From: Micromonospora sp. C95
Lineage (GTDB): Bacteria > Actinomycetota > Actinomycetes > Mycobacteriales > Micromonosporaceae
Reading direction: 5' to 3'
DNA: 64,000 bases
Assembly (NCBI RefSeq): GCF_018070465.1
Contig: NZ_JAGPXT010000009.1
Span: forward strand, 164,348-228,347
Made by a program: the position numbers and the translations under genes. Under the pieces are notes generated by a model. It worked only from the letters and a program-made list of their open reading frames with translations. It ran no database searches and had not been told where the DNA came from. Below, piece by piece: positions 1 through 7,748 of this stretch. Positions within the stretch are counted from its first letter, which is position 1. Every line of letters starts with the position of its first letter.

Positions 1-1
1 C

Positions 2-343
2 TTCACCGGGGTGTGCCAGGGCGAGCTGACCGAGGTGCGGGACAACCTCGACGAGTACGTCAACGACGAGGTCCAGGTGCTGACCGTGAGCGTCGACTCG
101 GTCTACGCCCACAAGATCTGGGCGGAGCGGGAGGGCTACCAGTTCCCGCTACTGTCGGACTTCTGGCCGCACGGCGCGGTCGCCCAGGCGTACGGCGTCT
201 TCAACGACGTCGCCGGCATCGCCAACCGTGGCACTTTCGTCATCGACCGGGCCGGCGTGGTCCGCTTCGCCGAGATGAAGCTGCCCGGCGAGGCCCGCGA
301 CCAGCAAGGTTGGCGCAAGGCCCTGGCGGAGGCCGTGGCCTGA
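2..343 (+). CDS. AhpE-like peroxiredoxin (3' part)
   Basis: The window opens inside this gene; 113 residues are visible and the N-terminus is missing. The first residues read FTGVCQGEL, which is the peroxidatic-cysteine loop of AhpE-type peroxiredoxins (P-F-[TS]-G-x-C), so the catalytic Cys is about the fifth visible residue. The rest follows the thioredoxin-like fold: LTVSVDS, FPLLSDF, a GVFND segment and the late RGTFVIDRAGVVRF strand pair. Such enzymes reduce hydroperoxides and peroxynitrite in the cytoplasm. No resolving cysteine is visible in the remaining part, which fits a 1-Cys type. The gene ends shortly before a hairpin repeat and tRNA-Val. Confidence 0.9.
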   Translation, partial: FTGVCQGELTEVRDNLDEYVNDEVQVLTVSVDSVYAHKIWAEREGYQFPLLSDFWPHGAVAQAYGVFNDVAGIANRGTFVIDRAGVVRFAEMKLPGEARDQQGWRKALAEAVA

Positions 344-354
344 CCCGATGCATC

Positions 355-414
355 GGGTGCGAGGCGTCCGCCCGGGCCGGCGGGTGGCAGGGTAAGCTTG
401 CCAACCGCCGGCCC
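355..414. repeat. Hairpin repeat, family A copy 1
   Basis: The sequence starts GGGTGCGAGGCGTCCG (355-370) and then forms a strong hairpin: arms 374-389 and 399-414 pair over 16 positions with one mismatch around a short loop. A second copy with the same 16-base leader and hairpin lies at 3525-3580. It sits between the peroxiredoxin and tRNA-Val and could serve as a terminator, but the duplication marks it as a dispersed element. Confidence 0.75.
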
Positions 415-429
415 GCCGTACGGCGTTCC

Positions 430-504
430 GGGCGCGTAGCTCAGTGGGAGAGCACTCGCCTTACAAGCGAGGGGTCGCAGGTTCGAAACCTGCCGCGCCC
501 ACCA
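430..504 (+). tRNA. tRNA-Val (anticodon TAC)
   Basis: A full cloverleaf can be drawn. The acceptor arms GGGCGCG (430-436) and CGCGCCC (494-500) pair perfectly, followed by discriminator A501 and an encoded CCA (502-504). The T arm is GCAGG-TTCGAAA-CCTGC (477-493). The anticodon stem CTCGC/GCGAG encloses CTTACAA with anticodon TAC, which reads GUA (Val). The D arm begins TAGCTCAGTGGG. Confidence 0.97.
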
Positions 505-510
505 CACCAT

Positions 511-1371
511 CTACTCGGTCCGTCCGCCCGGGTTGAGGATCGCGGGCAGCAGGGTCAGCCCGAACAGGATCAGCATCACGCCCGACCCGAGGTCGAGCAC
601 GCCGATCAGGCTGCCCACCGAATTGTGCGTGGTGAAGGGTGACTCGCCCAGGAAGGACATGCTCGACGCGGTGTGCAGGCAGGCCGCGGCAACGGCGCTG
701 GGACCGTAGCCGACCGCGCTGCCGTCGAGGTACCGGTAGGAGCCGAAGGAGACCGCCGCCGTCAGGCAGAGCATGGAGTTGGCCAGCACCATCGACGCGG
801 CGAGGTAGATGTAGACCCGCAACTCCGCGAGGTTCTCCCCGGTCGAGTCGACCCGGGTCCGGTGGAAGCCCGTGGTGAGGAACCGACGGGCGTAGCCGCG
901 TACGGTCAGATACCAGGTCAGGGCCTCGAAGAACATCGCGATGACGATGGCGGCGGCGACGAGTGCGGCACCGAGAGTGAGCCAGCGGGTGCCTGGCGGC
1001 CGGGGCAGGAGGAAGGCGGGCCCGGCTGTGCTGAAGACAGTCAACGCGACCAGCCCGGGCGCGGTGAAGCAGACCGTGGCCCAGCACCGCAGCGCGACGG
1101 CCGCCGCCCGCCACCGCCGGGATTGTCGCTGCCACCGTAGGTACCGTCGCCGGATCCGGTGATCTTTGGCGCCGAACGGGAAGAACGTGCCGCCGCACTC
1201 GTCCAGCAGGCGAAGCTTGGCCGCGTCGTCGGCGGGCGGCATCCGGTCGTACGCGAGCCGGTAGTCCCCTCCCCGCTCGCTGATCCAGCGGATCGCGTTC
1301 GTGATGGCGGTCACCTTGAGCAGTCCGTGCAGGATGATCGTGATGTTGAGCAGGTCGACGACGACGGCCAC
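511..1371 (-). CDS. Polytopic membrane protein, unknown function
   Basis: A 286-residue protein that I do not recognise. It has a hydrophobic N-terminus (about residues 2-22), a charged cytoplasmic stretch (25-80), a central pair of hydrophobic segments (about 88-112 and 128-152) and two C-terminal segments, one beginning near YIYLAASMVLANS and one near VGSLIGVLDLGSGVM. The layout (about four to five helices with a small loop before the last one) loosely resembles small ion-channel or DUF-type membrane proteins, but no signature residue proves it. The GTG start at 1371 has a GAGGTGAG ribosome binding site. It is convergent with tRNA-Val and divergent from the hydrolase at 1514. Confidence 0.7.
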   Translation of the reverse strand: MAVVVDLLNITIILHGLLKVTAITNAIRWISERGGDYRLAYDRMPPADDAAKLRLLDECGGTFFPFGAKDHRIRRRYLRWQRQSRRWRAAAVALRCWATVCFTAPGLVALTVFSTAGPAFLLPRPPGTRWLTLGAALVAAAIVIAMFFEALTWYLTVRGYARRFLTTGFHRTRVDSTGENLAELRVYIYLAASMVLANSMLCLTAAVSFGSYRYLDGSAVGYGPSAVAAACLHTASSMSFLGESPFTTHNSVGSLIGVLDLGSGVMLILFGLTLLPAILNPGGRTE

Positions 1372-1513
1372 CGCAGCTCACCTCGTCCGGGTGGGCACCT
1401 ACCGAGAGTATCGAGATTCACCGATCGTATCGGCGTCGACTCACTCGGCACTGGTCCGCTCGGACGATTCGGTGCGGCGTGGTCGGTCCCGCCCCGGACG
1501 CGGAAGGAATCAG

Positions 1514-2311
1514 ATGGGCTACGCGCGACTCGACGGCGTCCGATTCTGGTACGAGACGCACGGTGCCGGTCGACCGCTGGTGCTGCTGCACGGCGGGTTC
1601 GGCACGGTGGAGACCTTCGCCGCGATCCGGCCGGCGCTGGCGCGGCGTCGCCTGGTGGTCAGCGTCGACCTGCCGGGCCACGGCCGCACCCCCGACACCG
1701 GCCGCCCGCTGCGGTACGAGTCGATGGCCGACGACGTGGCGGCGCTGATCGCTCACCTTGGTCTGGGCGAGGTCGAGATGCTCGGCTTCTCCCTCGGCGG
1801 TGGGGTCGCGCTGCGGTTGGCGGTGCAGCACCGGCAGCTGCTCCGACGGCTGGTGGTGGTCTCCGCGCCGTGTCGGCGGCAGGGCTGGTTTCCCGAGGTG
1901 CTCGCCGGCATGCCCGAGCCCGACGAGGCGGCCGCCGAGCGGATGCGCGGCACCCCACCCGAGCAGCTCTACCGGCGTGTGGCGCCCCGACCGCAGGACT
2001 GGCCGCTGCTGTGGACCCGGACCGGTGAGCTGCTGCGCCTCGACTACGACTGGTCCCCGGAGGTCGCCGCGATCACCACCCCGACGATGCTCGTCTTCGC
2101 CGACGCCGACTCGGTTCGCCCGGCACACATGGTGGAGTTCTTCGGCCTGCTCGGCGGCGGCCATCGGGACGCCGGGTGGGACGGCACCGACCGCCCTGCT
2201 GCCCGGCTGGCCGTCCTGCCCGGACTCACCCACTACGACATCGTCGACTCACCCACCCTCCCCGCGGCGGTCCTGCCCTTCCTCACCCACCCGTCCACCC
2301 CGCCCACCTGA
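1514..2311 (+). CDS. Alpha/beta hydrolase
   Basis: A 265-residue cytoplasmic alpha/beta-hydrolase of the epoxide hydrolase / haloperoxidase-like superfamily. It shows the oxyanion loop HGGFG near residue 20, SVDLPGHGRT near residue 55, and the nucleophile elbow GFSLGG with Ser93. The acid is probably the Asp in FADADS, and the histidine lies in PGLTHYD near the C-terminus. The ATG at 1514 follows a GGAAGGA ribosome binding site; a longer upstream reading frame has no such signal and is not protein-like. The substrate cannot be read from the sequence. Confidence 0.88.
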   Translation: MGYARLDGVRFWYETHGAGRPLVLLHGGFGTVETFAAIRPALARRRLVVSVDLPGHGRTPDTGRPLRYESMADDVAALIAHLGLGEVEMLGFSLGGGVALRLAVQHRQLLRRLVVVSAPCRRQGWFPEVLAGMPEPDEAAAERMRGTPPEQLYRRVAPRPQDWPLLWTRTGELLRLDYDWSPEVAAITTPTMLVFADADSVRPAHMVEFFGLLGGGHRDAGWDGTDRPAARLAVLPGLTHYDIVDSPTLPAAVLPFLTHPSTPPT

Positions 2312-2334
2312 CACCCCGCCCACCCCTCCGGCCC

Positions 2335-2440
2335 CAGCAACTTCGGGATTGTTGCCGGGTCACCGCTGCTCCGGGGCAGCAGTTTCGGGGATGTTGCTGG
2401 GTCGCTGCGGCTGGAGGCAGCAGTTTCGGGGATATTGCGG
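2335..2440. repeat. Repeat family B: three palindromic units
   Basis: Three units of the form CAGCAACTTCGGGATTGTTG or CAGCAGTTTCGGGGATGTTG begin at 2335, 2377 and 2418, a spacing of about 42 and 41 bases. Each unit can fold on itself (GCAAC...GTTGC). The same motif recurs at 24212-24286. It lies in the gap between the convergent hydrolase and APH genes. A G-rich run with GGGGC repeats follows at about 2461-2500. Confidence 0.7.
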
Positions 2441-2501
2441 ACTCGACGCTCGGCGCGGCGCGGGGCGGGGCGGGGCGGGGCGGCGTGGGGCGCGGGCGGG
2501 G

Positions 2502-3440
2502 TCAGGTGGTGGCGCGCTCGGCCAGCCAGGTGAGCAGGACTTCGGCCTGGGCCTGCTGGAACGCCCGGAGGGTGGGGATGCCCGGCGGTGCGGGCAGGCG
2601 CGCCCGGTCGGTGAAGAAGCCGGCCAGGCCGGCGTAGAGACCGGTCACCGCGTCAGGGTCGGCTGCGGCGGTGAGCGGAAGCCGACGGATCAGTGCCTCG
2701 GTGTCGTGCCCGCCCTGCAGGCGTACGTCGAGCAGCAGCATCGCGGTGTCCAGCCAGTTAGGGCCGCGAGCGGCCCAGGGCCAGTCGACCACTGTGACGC
2801 GGCCGGCCCGGTCGACGAGCAGGTTGTCCGCGCGGATATCCACGTGGCACAGGGTGTCGCCGGTCAGCGACGCGAGGCCGTGGTCCGCCCAGGAGCAGAG
2901 GTCGTCGAGATGCGTCCGGGCCCAGGCGTTCAACTCCGGGGGCGGGTCGTCGACGATTCGCCGCCAGCCGGCGAATTCATCGGCCAGCCGCTCGGCGATG
3001 GCCGGCACCTCGGCCACCGGGCTGGGCGTGAGCGCCGTCGCCATCCGGTTCAGGGCGTCCAGCACCGCGTCGAGTTCCTCGGCGCGCCACGGAGTGACCG
3101 GGTGGCGCCCGTCGACGTCGGTGAGCACCAGCGCCACCCAGTGGCCGTCGTCGTGACAGCCGAGCAACCGGGGCGTCGGGGCGTACCCGGGCAGTGCGGC
3201 GGTGATCCGCGCCTCGGCCCGGTGCATGTCCGGGGTGTCCGGGTTCTGGGTCGGGCTGGCCGCCTTGACGAAGGCGCGACGGCCGCTGGCGGTGCGTACC
3301 CGGTCGGCGGTGCCGGGGGAGTATCCGCCGGGCTGTGACACCGCTTCGATCACCCGGTCACCGAGGATCTGCTCCACGCCGGATCGGACATCGATGGGCA
3401 ACTGGCCCCACCGCAGCCGATCCCTCGTTTGCGTCCGCAT
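2502..3440 (-). CDS. APH-family phosphotransferase
   Basis: A 312-residue kinase of the aminoglycoside phosphotransferase / choline kinase fold (Pfam APH). The N-lobe has a glycine-rich stretch (QPGGYSPG) and the ATP-anchoring lysine in RRAFVKA. The C-lobe carries the catalytic loop HVDIRADNLL (H-x-D-x4-N) and the metal-binding VVDWPW (the DFG equivalent). The ATG at 3440 is chosen because the conserved part starts at once; a GTG at 3449 is possible. The substrate is unknown; many actinobacterial paralogues are not resistance enzymes. Confidence 0.88.
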   Translation of the reverse strand: MRTQTRDRLRWGQLPIDVRSGVEQILGDRVIEAVSQPGGYSPGTADRVRTASGRRAFVKAASPTQNPDTPDMHRAEARITAALPGYAPTPRLLGCHDDGHWVALVLTDVDGRHPVTPWRAEELDAVLDALNRMATALTPSPVAEVPAIAERLADEFAGWRRIVDDPPPELNAWARTHLDDLCSWADHGLASLTGDTLCHVDIRADNLLVDRAGRVTVVDWPWAARGPNWLDTAMLLLDVRLQGGHDTEALIRRLPLTAAADPDAVTGLYAGLAGFFTDRARLPAPPGIPTLRAFQQAQAEVLLTWLAERATT

Positions 3441-3524
3441 GGCGTCCACGCTGCCCGGCGGCCACCTGTTGGGGCAAGGCGTTTCCGTCGTCGTCGGCAC
3501 CCCGACGGTCGGCGAGGACTGTCG

Positions 3525-3580
3525 GGGTGCGAGGCGTCCGTGCGGGCCGGCGGCTGGCAGGGTTGCCGAACCGCCGGCCC
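3525..3580. repeat. Hairpin repeat, family A copy 2
   Basis: This is the second copy of the element at 355-414. It has an identical GGGTGCGAGGCGTCCG leader (3525-3540), followed by a hairpin with arms near 3544-3559 and 3564-3580. The loop is a few bases shorter than in copy 1. It sits in the gap between the APH gene and the 3' end of the glycosyltransferase, both on the minus strand. Confidence 0.75.
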
Positions 3581-3592
3581 GGCCTACGTCGG

Positions 3593-4939
3593 TCAGTGCG
3601 TGAGCACGACCTCGACCTGCTGGCGGGTGCCCCAACCGGTCCGCCAGCACGTCAGCGCCCCGTACCAGCGGATCACTCTCAACACCACTGCCGCGAACAC
3701 CACCGCCAGCGGCGCCAACAGCCACGTCCACACCCGGTGGCCAGCCGGTTCGTCAGACCGGCGAACCGTCAGGTAGCGCAACGTCTGCGCCCACCCCACG
3801 ATGAACGTCACCGAGAACAGCCACGGCAGTGCCGTGAGCGTCGGTTCGACCACCGGGGACACGAACACGACGGTCACGAACACCACGGTGGCGACCACCA
3901 TCGACGCCCAGCGCAGCAGATGTGCCCACCAGGCGTACGACCGCAGCGGCAGGTACCGCACCCGCCACCAGGAGCGGATGAAACTGCCCCGCATCCACCG
4001 CAGATACATGCGGCACAGGTGGCCGAACCGGTCCGGCATCAACGCGAACGCGAACGCGGTCGGCTGCTGCACGGTGCGTCCCCGGACCATCGCGAACAAC
4101 GTCAACAGTGAATCATCGGAGAAGGCCACGGTCCGGCCGAAGAACCTCTCCGTCAGGTAGCCGTCAAGGTTGTCCCGGACGACAGCAGCCCGATAAGCGG
4201 CGATCGGCCCGGAGTTGACCCACACCGCCCCGAACACCGACAACGACGACCGGTCGGTGAGCTGGCCCGTGACGAACCACAAGTCGGTGATCCGGGCCAG
4301 AAACGACGACCGCACGTTCGCGGCCATCACCACCCCCGCCACCGACTGCACCCGAGGATCAGCGAACGGCAGCAGCAGCTCGTCGAGCGCCCGCGGATCG
4401 GAAACCGTGTCCGAGTCGACCGTCCAGTAGATGTCCGCGTCGCCGGTGGTGCGTACCGCAACGGCCTGTGCGTGCCGCTTGCCGGCGTTGGCCTGCACAT
4501 GCCATGACACCGCGATCCCACACGTGGGGGCGGTGGCGAGAAACCATCGCTTCACGGTCTCGTACCCGCCGACGTCGGTCGAACCGTCGTCCACGACGCA
4601 GATGACATCAGGGGTGCGGGTCTGCCTGACCATGGATTCGAGGCAGGCACGCAGCGCCGCCGGGTCCTCGTTGTAGACGGGGACGATCGCCACCACCCGC
4701 AATCCGTCCAGGTACTCACGAGCCCGGCCGGTCGCCGTCGCCGGCCGCTCCAGGTAGGCGCCGCCGACCTGCCACAACAGCAACAGGAACATGCCCGCGT
4801 ACACGTAGGTGAAGCGGTGCCCGGCGCCGTCGAGAGCGCGCGAAACCGCGAACACATGGTGGGCCGCCCATACCGCCGCGGCGGCCAGCACGACCGCCGC
4901 CGCGAGCAGCACCCGTCGGGGTCCGATGCGCGCGCTCAT
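3593..4939 (-). CDS. Processive family-2 glycosyltransferase (hyaluronan synthase-like)
   Basis: A 448-residue membrane glycosyltransferase. Two N-terminal helices (about 9-30 and 44-60) precede a GT-A catalytic domain. That domain shows IVPVYNED, VVDDGSTD (UDP binding), DSDT (DxD metal site), VNSGPIAAYR, FSDDSLL (general base region) and RMYLRWMRGS, a QxxRW-like acceptor/processivity motif with R in place of Q. Several C-terminal helices follow. This is the cellulose/chitin/hyaluronan synthase topology, where the enzyme polymerises a nucleotide sugar and extrudes the chain. The ATG overlaps the stop of the small LPRTG gene by four bases, so the two are translationally coupled. The polymer made is not predictable. 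Confidence 0.9.
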   Translation of the reverse strand: MSARIGPRRVLLAAAVVLAAAAVWAAHHVFAVSRALDGAGHRFTYVYAGMFLLLLWQVGGAYLERPATATGRAREYLDGLRVVAIVPVYNEDPAALRACLESMVRQTRTPDVICVVDDGSTDVGGYETVKRWFLATAPTCGIAVSWHVQANAGKRHAQAVAVRTTGDADIYWTVDSDTVSDPRALDELLLPFADPRVQSVAGVVMAANVRSSFLARITDLWFVTGQLTDRSSLSVFGAVWVNSGPIAAYRAAVVRDNLDGYLTERFFGRTVAFSDDSLLTLFAMVRGRTVQQPTAFAFALMPDRFGHLCRMYLRWMRGSFIRSWWRVRYLPLRSYAWWAHLLRWASMVVATVVFVTVVFVSPVVEPTLTALPWLFSVTFIVGWAQTLRYLTVRRSDEPAGHRVWTWLLAPLAVVFAAVVLRVIRWYGALTCWRTGWGTRQQVEVVLTH

Positions 4940-5121
4940 CCGTTGATCGTCCGTCCGCGTCGGAATGTCAACCGGATCATGCAGGCACCGGCGACCACCA
5001 TCAGCACGCCGACAGCGGCGATGGCGAGCGGCAACGACAGTTGAACGACGCCGACACCAGCGGTGCCACCGATGGCGATCACGTCGAATCCGGTGCGGGG
5101 CAGGGTGCTACCTGACGACAT
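4936..5121 (-). CDS. 61-residue LPRTG-motif membrane peptide
   Basis: A very short protein, MSSGSTLPRTGFD..., then about 30 hydrophobic residues (roughly 25-50) and a basic tail RLTFRRGRTING. That is the anatomy of a sortase cell-wall sorting signal (LPxTG, hydrophobic span, positive tail), but there is no exported domain and no signal peptide in front of the motif. Its stop overlaps the start of the processive glycosyltransferase (ATGA). The pairing suggests an accessory or anchor subunit of that synthase; this is inference. No sortase gene is in the window. Confidence 0.75.
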   Translation of the reverse strand: MSSGSTLPRTGFDVIAIGGTAGVGVVQLSLPLAIAAVGVLMVVAGACMIRLTFRRGRTING

Positions 5122-5512
5122 CGAGCTCTCCGCTCGGGGCTGCGGGGGATGTGACGGCGGGCAGGGTGCAGCCCCAGTCGTGCCCCGGCCGCCGCATGGA
5201 TCAGCCGCTCGGGGTGCGGGATCCGGTCGACACCCTCGCAAAGCCGTCAACCAGGGTCAACCACGCTCTGTCACCCCATCGAGCTAATGTGTGACCGCCT
5301 GAGGCGTGCCGGAGTTGGCCACTGCCGGGGCAAGTCGGCTTGTCGACAGCGGCCCCGCGTGGAATGCCGCAGTCTGTGCGGTCGGCCGCAGACACCGGCC
5401 GGACCAGGTCCGCCGGTCGCACCGTCTCATCGGGGGCGAGGAGACCCGCGAGGACTGTTCCCCAGCACAGCGGGGAAACGTCGGAGCGGACGCACCTGGG
5501 GAGGAGCGACGG
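5122..5512. other. 391-bp divergent intergenic region
   Basis: This gap separates the LPRTG/glycosyltransferase operon (minus) from the pyruvyltransferase (plus) and must hold promoters for both. The only structure I see is a tandem GTCAACCA direct repeat at 5246-5263. No credible protein is encoded. Confidence 0.6.
5246..5265. promoter_or_regulatory. Tandem direct repeat, possible operator
   Basis: GTCAACCA occurs at 5246-5253 and again at 5256-5263, one DNA helical turn apart (period 10). It lies between divergent genes for a HAS-like synthase and a pyruvyltransferase, about 125 bp upstream of the former. A direct repeat with this spacing is typical of a tandem regulator site, but no regulator is known. 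Confidence 0.35.
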
Positions 5513-6658
5513 ATGACGCGTGCCGGACTGACCATCGGCGTGCTCGGCTCGTACGGTGGGCGCAATCTGGGCGACGAGGCGATCCTCACCGGTCTGCTGA
5601 CCGATCTGCGCCAACAGGAGCCGCACGCTCGGATCATCGTGTTCTCACGGAATCCTGCGCACACCGCGCTCGCCCACCCGGATGTGGAGGCGGTGCCGTG
5701 GGAGGGGGTCAGCCGGACCGACTCGGCCCTCGTGCTGTCCCAGCTCGACCTGCTCATCCTGGGCGGCGGCGGCATCCTCTACGACAAGGAGGCGCGCCGC
5801 TACCTGCGGGTGGTTCGGGTGGCGCAGGAGCGGGGCCTGCCGCTGCTGACGTACGCCGTCGGCGTCGGGCCGCTCAACGAGATGGTGGACACCGGCATGG
5901 TCCGCGAGACGCTGGCCGGCGCGGTCCAGGTGACCGTACGCGACCAGGAGTCGCGGATGGTGCTGGAGGAGGCGGGCCTGCTCAACCCGATCACCGTCAC
6001 CGGCGATCCGGCGTTCCTGCTGGAACCGGAGGACTTTCCCGCGCAGTTCCTCCGCGAGGAGGGCGTGCCGGACGGCAAACGGCTGGTCGGGATGAGCGTG
6101 CGGGAGCCGGGCCGGGCGGCGGAACGGCTGGACGTGGACGGATACCACCGGTTGCTGGCCCAGATCGGTGACTTCCTGGTGCACCGGATCGACGCGCACG
6201 TGCTGTTCGTGCCGATGGAGCGCGACGACATCCGGCACTCGCACGGCGTGCTGTCCCACATGATCGCCGCCGAGCGGGGGCGGATCCTGCACGGCACCTA
6301 CTCACCGCAGCAGATCCTCGGGTTGATGCGGCACTTCGACCTGGCGGTCGGGATGCGCCTGCACTTCCTGATCTTCTCCGCGATGATGGGCACACCGTTC
6401 CTGCCCCTGCCGTACGCCGGCAAGGTCTTCGACCTCGCGCAGCGACTCGGGGTGCCGGCGTTGCGTGGCGTGGAACGTGAGGTGGAGGGCCCGCTGCTGG
6501 CCGAGGTGGATCAGTTGTGGGACGAACGCGAGCAGCGGGCCGAGGTCACCGCCCAGCGAGTGGCGCGGGTGTGTGACGAGGCCAGGGGCACCGCTCAGGT
6601 CACCCGGGCGGTGTTGGAGAGCCTGCGCAACCGGTCGCTGGTCGAGGTCGGCGCCTGA
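5513..6658 (+). CDS. csaB: Polysaccharide pyruvyltransferase, CsaB-like
   Basis: A 381-residue cytoplasmic enzyme of the polysaccharide pyruvyl transferase family, which uses phosphoenolpyruvate to pyruvylate cell-wall sugars. Characteristic stretches are GVLGSYGGRNLGDEAIL at the N-terminus, LLILGGGGILYD near residue 85, TYAVGVGPL, RDQESR, the GDPAFLL block, and the C-terminal nucleotide-fold part with GMRLHFLIFS and PLPYAGKV. The ATG at 5513 follows a GGGGAGGAG ribosome binding site at about 5498-5505; upstream in-frame codons are not family-like. In CsaB systems pyruvylated wall polymer is the ligand for SLH-domain proteins; none are in this window. Confidence 0.88.
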   Translation: MTRAGLTIGVLGSYGGRNLGDEAILTGLLTDLRQQEPHARIIVFSRNPAHTALAHPDVEAVPWEGVSRTDSALVLSQLDLLILGGGGILYDKEARRYLRVVRVAQERGLPLLTYAVGVGPLNEMVDTGMVRETLAGAVQVTVRDQESRMVLEEAGLLNPITVTGDPAFLLEPEDFPAQFLREEGVPDGKRLVGMSVREPGRAAERLDVDGYHRLLAQIGDFLVHRIDAHVLFVPMERDDIRHSHGVLSHMIAAERGRILHGTYSPQQILGLMRHFDLAVGMRLHFLIFSAMMGTPFLPLPYAGKVFDLAQRLGVPALRGVEREVEGPLLAEVDQLWDEREQRAEVTAQRVARVCDEARGTAQVTRAVLESLRNRSLVEVGA

Positions 6659-6676
6659 CCGGCGCGGGGGTCGGCT

Positions 6677-6883
6677 TCAGACCGCCGGCCCCCGCCAGCA
6701 GTAGCGCCACTGCTGCCGATCGGTGTCGACGGACTCCAACTCGTAGATCTCCGCTGCCGCCAGCCCCTGTGGCCCCAGGTGATGGTGGGTCAGTGGGGGC
6801 CGGCCGTTCGGGTCCAGCTCGACGGTGACGTGCTCACCGTCGGCCGTGCCGCCCACCATCGGGATCTCAACCGTGGATGCCAT
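6677..6883 (-). CDS. Small conserved protein, 68 residues
   Basis: A short soluble protein containing GGTADGEHVTVELDPNGRPP, THHHLG near its middle and WRYCWRG at the end. I do not recognise a family. The composition, the ATG at 6883 and its place between recognisable genes make it a likely real ORF. The central HHH could bind metal, but that is speculation. It is convergent with the pyruvyltransferase and lies 58 bp downstream of the SRPBCC gene, so it may be co-transcribed with it. Confidence 0.6.
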   Translation of the reverse strand: MASTVEIPMVGGTADGEHVTVELDPNGRPPLTHHHLGPQGLAAAEIYELESVDTDRQQWRYCWRGPAV

Positions 6884-6941
6884 GCGCCCATCCTGCCCCG
6901 GCCGTCGCCGAACCGCAGGGCGAAGCGCGATGATCCTGCCG

Positions 6942-7424
6942 TCAACCGGGCGCGTTGCACAGGGCGGCGTAGCGGTCCAGGTAGAGCGGCCATCCTCCGT
7001 CGTTGGCAACGCCGTCGCGGACGGACTCCCAGCCGGGGCCGTGCCGGTCGAGGTGGCGGTGCTCCAGTTCCACCCGGGTGCGGTGCGGGGTTTCGGCGAC
7101 GAACCGCACCTCGACCTCGCTGGTGTTGTCAGGCTCGGTCTCGACCTGCCACCGGGGGCTGATGTCCCAGCTGAACACGACCCGGTCCGGCGGGTCGTAG
7201 GCGAGCACCCGGGCCCAGCGGCACTCGGTGCCGTCGACGCCACGGTCGTAGATGTGGCCACCGACCCTCGGCTCGAACACGGTCTCGGCGATCGCGACGC
7301 CGAGCAGGTTGTGTTCCGGTGGCTTGAAGTCGCCGAAGCGTCCGGTGAACGTGGTGAACGCCCGTTCGATGGGCGCGTTCACGATGATCTGGCGGCGCAC
7401 CACCACATCCGCTGCCTGGGTCAT
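6942..7424 (-). CDS. SRPBCC/AHSA1-family protein
   Basis: A 160-residue protein of the START-like SRPBCC superfamily (AHSA1 type). It begins with VVVRRQIIVNAPIERAFTTFT, the typical first strand plus helix, and continues with GGHIYDRGVDGTECRWARVLAYDPPDRVVFSW and RVELEHRHLDRHGPGWESVRDGV. Members bind small hydrophobic ligands. The ATG at 7424 overlaps the stop of the ArsR gene by four bases (ATGA), the standard arrangement of an ArsR regulator with its SRPBCC partner. Confidence 0.92.
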   Translation of the reverse strand: MTQAADVVVRRQIIVNAPIERAFTTFTGRFGDFKPPEHNLLGVAIAETVFEPRVGGHIYDRGVDGTECRWARVLAYDPPDRVVFSWDISPRWQVETEPDNTSEVEVRFVAETPHRTRVELEHRHLDRHGPGWESVRDGVANDGGWPLYLDRYAALCNAPG

Positions 7425-7744
7425 GAGTCCTCCTCGCTGGTTTGGTCGACGACCTCCTGGTAGCCGTCCAGCGCGCGGTGCCAGAACGTGTCCAGTTGGT
7501 CGCGTAGGGCGGCCACGCCGGCCGGGTTGAGCCGGTAGACCCGCCGGGTGCCGGCCTGCCGGTCGACGACCAGCCCGGCGTCCTTGAGCACCTTCAGATG
7601 CTGGGACACCGCGGGTCGGCTGATCGGTAGTTCCCGGGCGAGTTCGCCGACGGCACGTGGCTGTTCCGCCAGGCACGCGACGATGGCGCGACGGGTGGGG
7701 TCGCCCAGGGCGTCCCAGCCTTCGCCGAATTGGTAAGTAGCCAC
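7421..7744 (-). CDS. ArsR-family transcriptional regulator
   Basis: A 107-residue winged-helix repressor. LGDPTRRAIVACLAEQPRAVGELARELPISRPAVSQHLKVLKDAGLV is the diagnostic ArsR HTH (residues about 13-60; quoted in parts: LGDPTRRAIVACL and SRPAVSQHLKVLK). No cysteine metal site is visible, so it belongs to the metal-independent SdpR-like group that pairs with SRPBCC proteins. The GTG start at 7744 lies five bases from a perfect inverted repeat, which suggests autoregulation. Confidence 0.94.
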   Translation of the reverse strand: MATYQFGEGWDALGDPTRRAIVACLAEQPRAVGELARELPISRPAVSQHLKVLKDAGLVVDRQAGTRRVYRLNPAGVAALRDQLDTFWHRALDGYQEVVDQTSEEDS

Positions 7745-7748
7745 GAAC

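Noticed and set aside
136..510. Minus-strand ORF containing QVSNLRPLACKASALPLSYAP
   Set aside because: It is the translation of tRNA-Val in reverse, a frequent annotation artefact in bacterial genomes.
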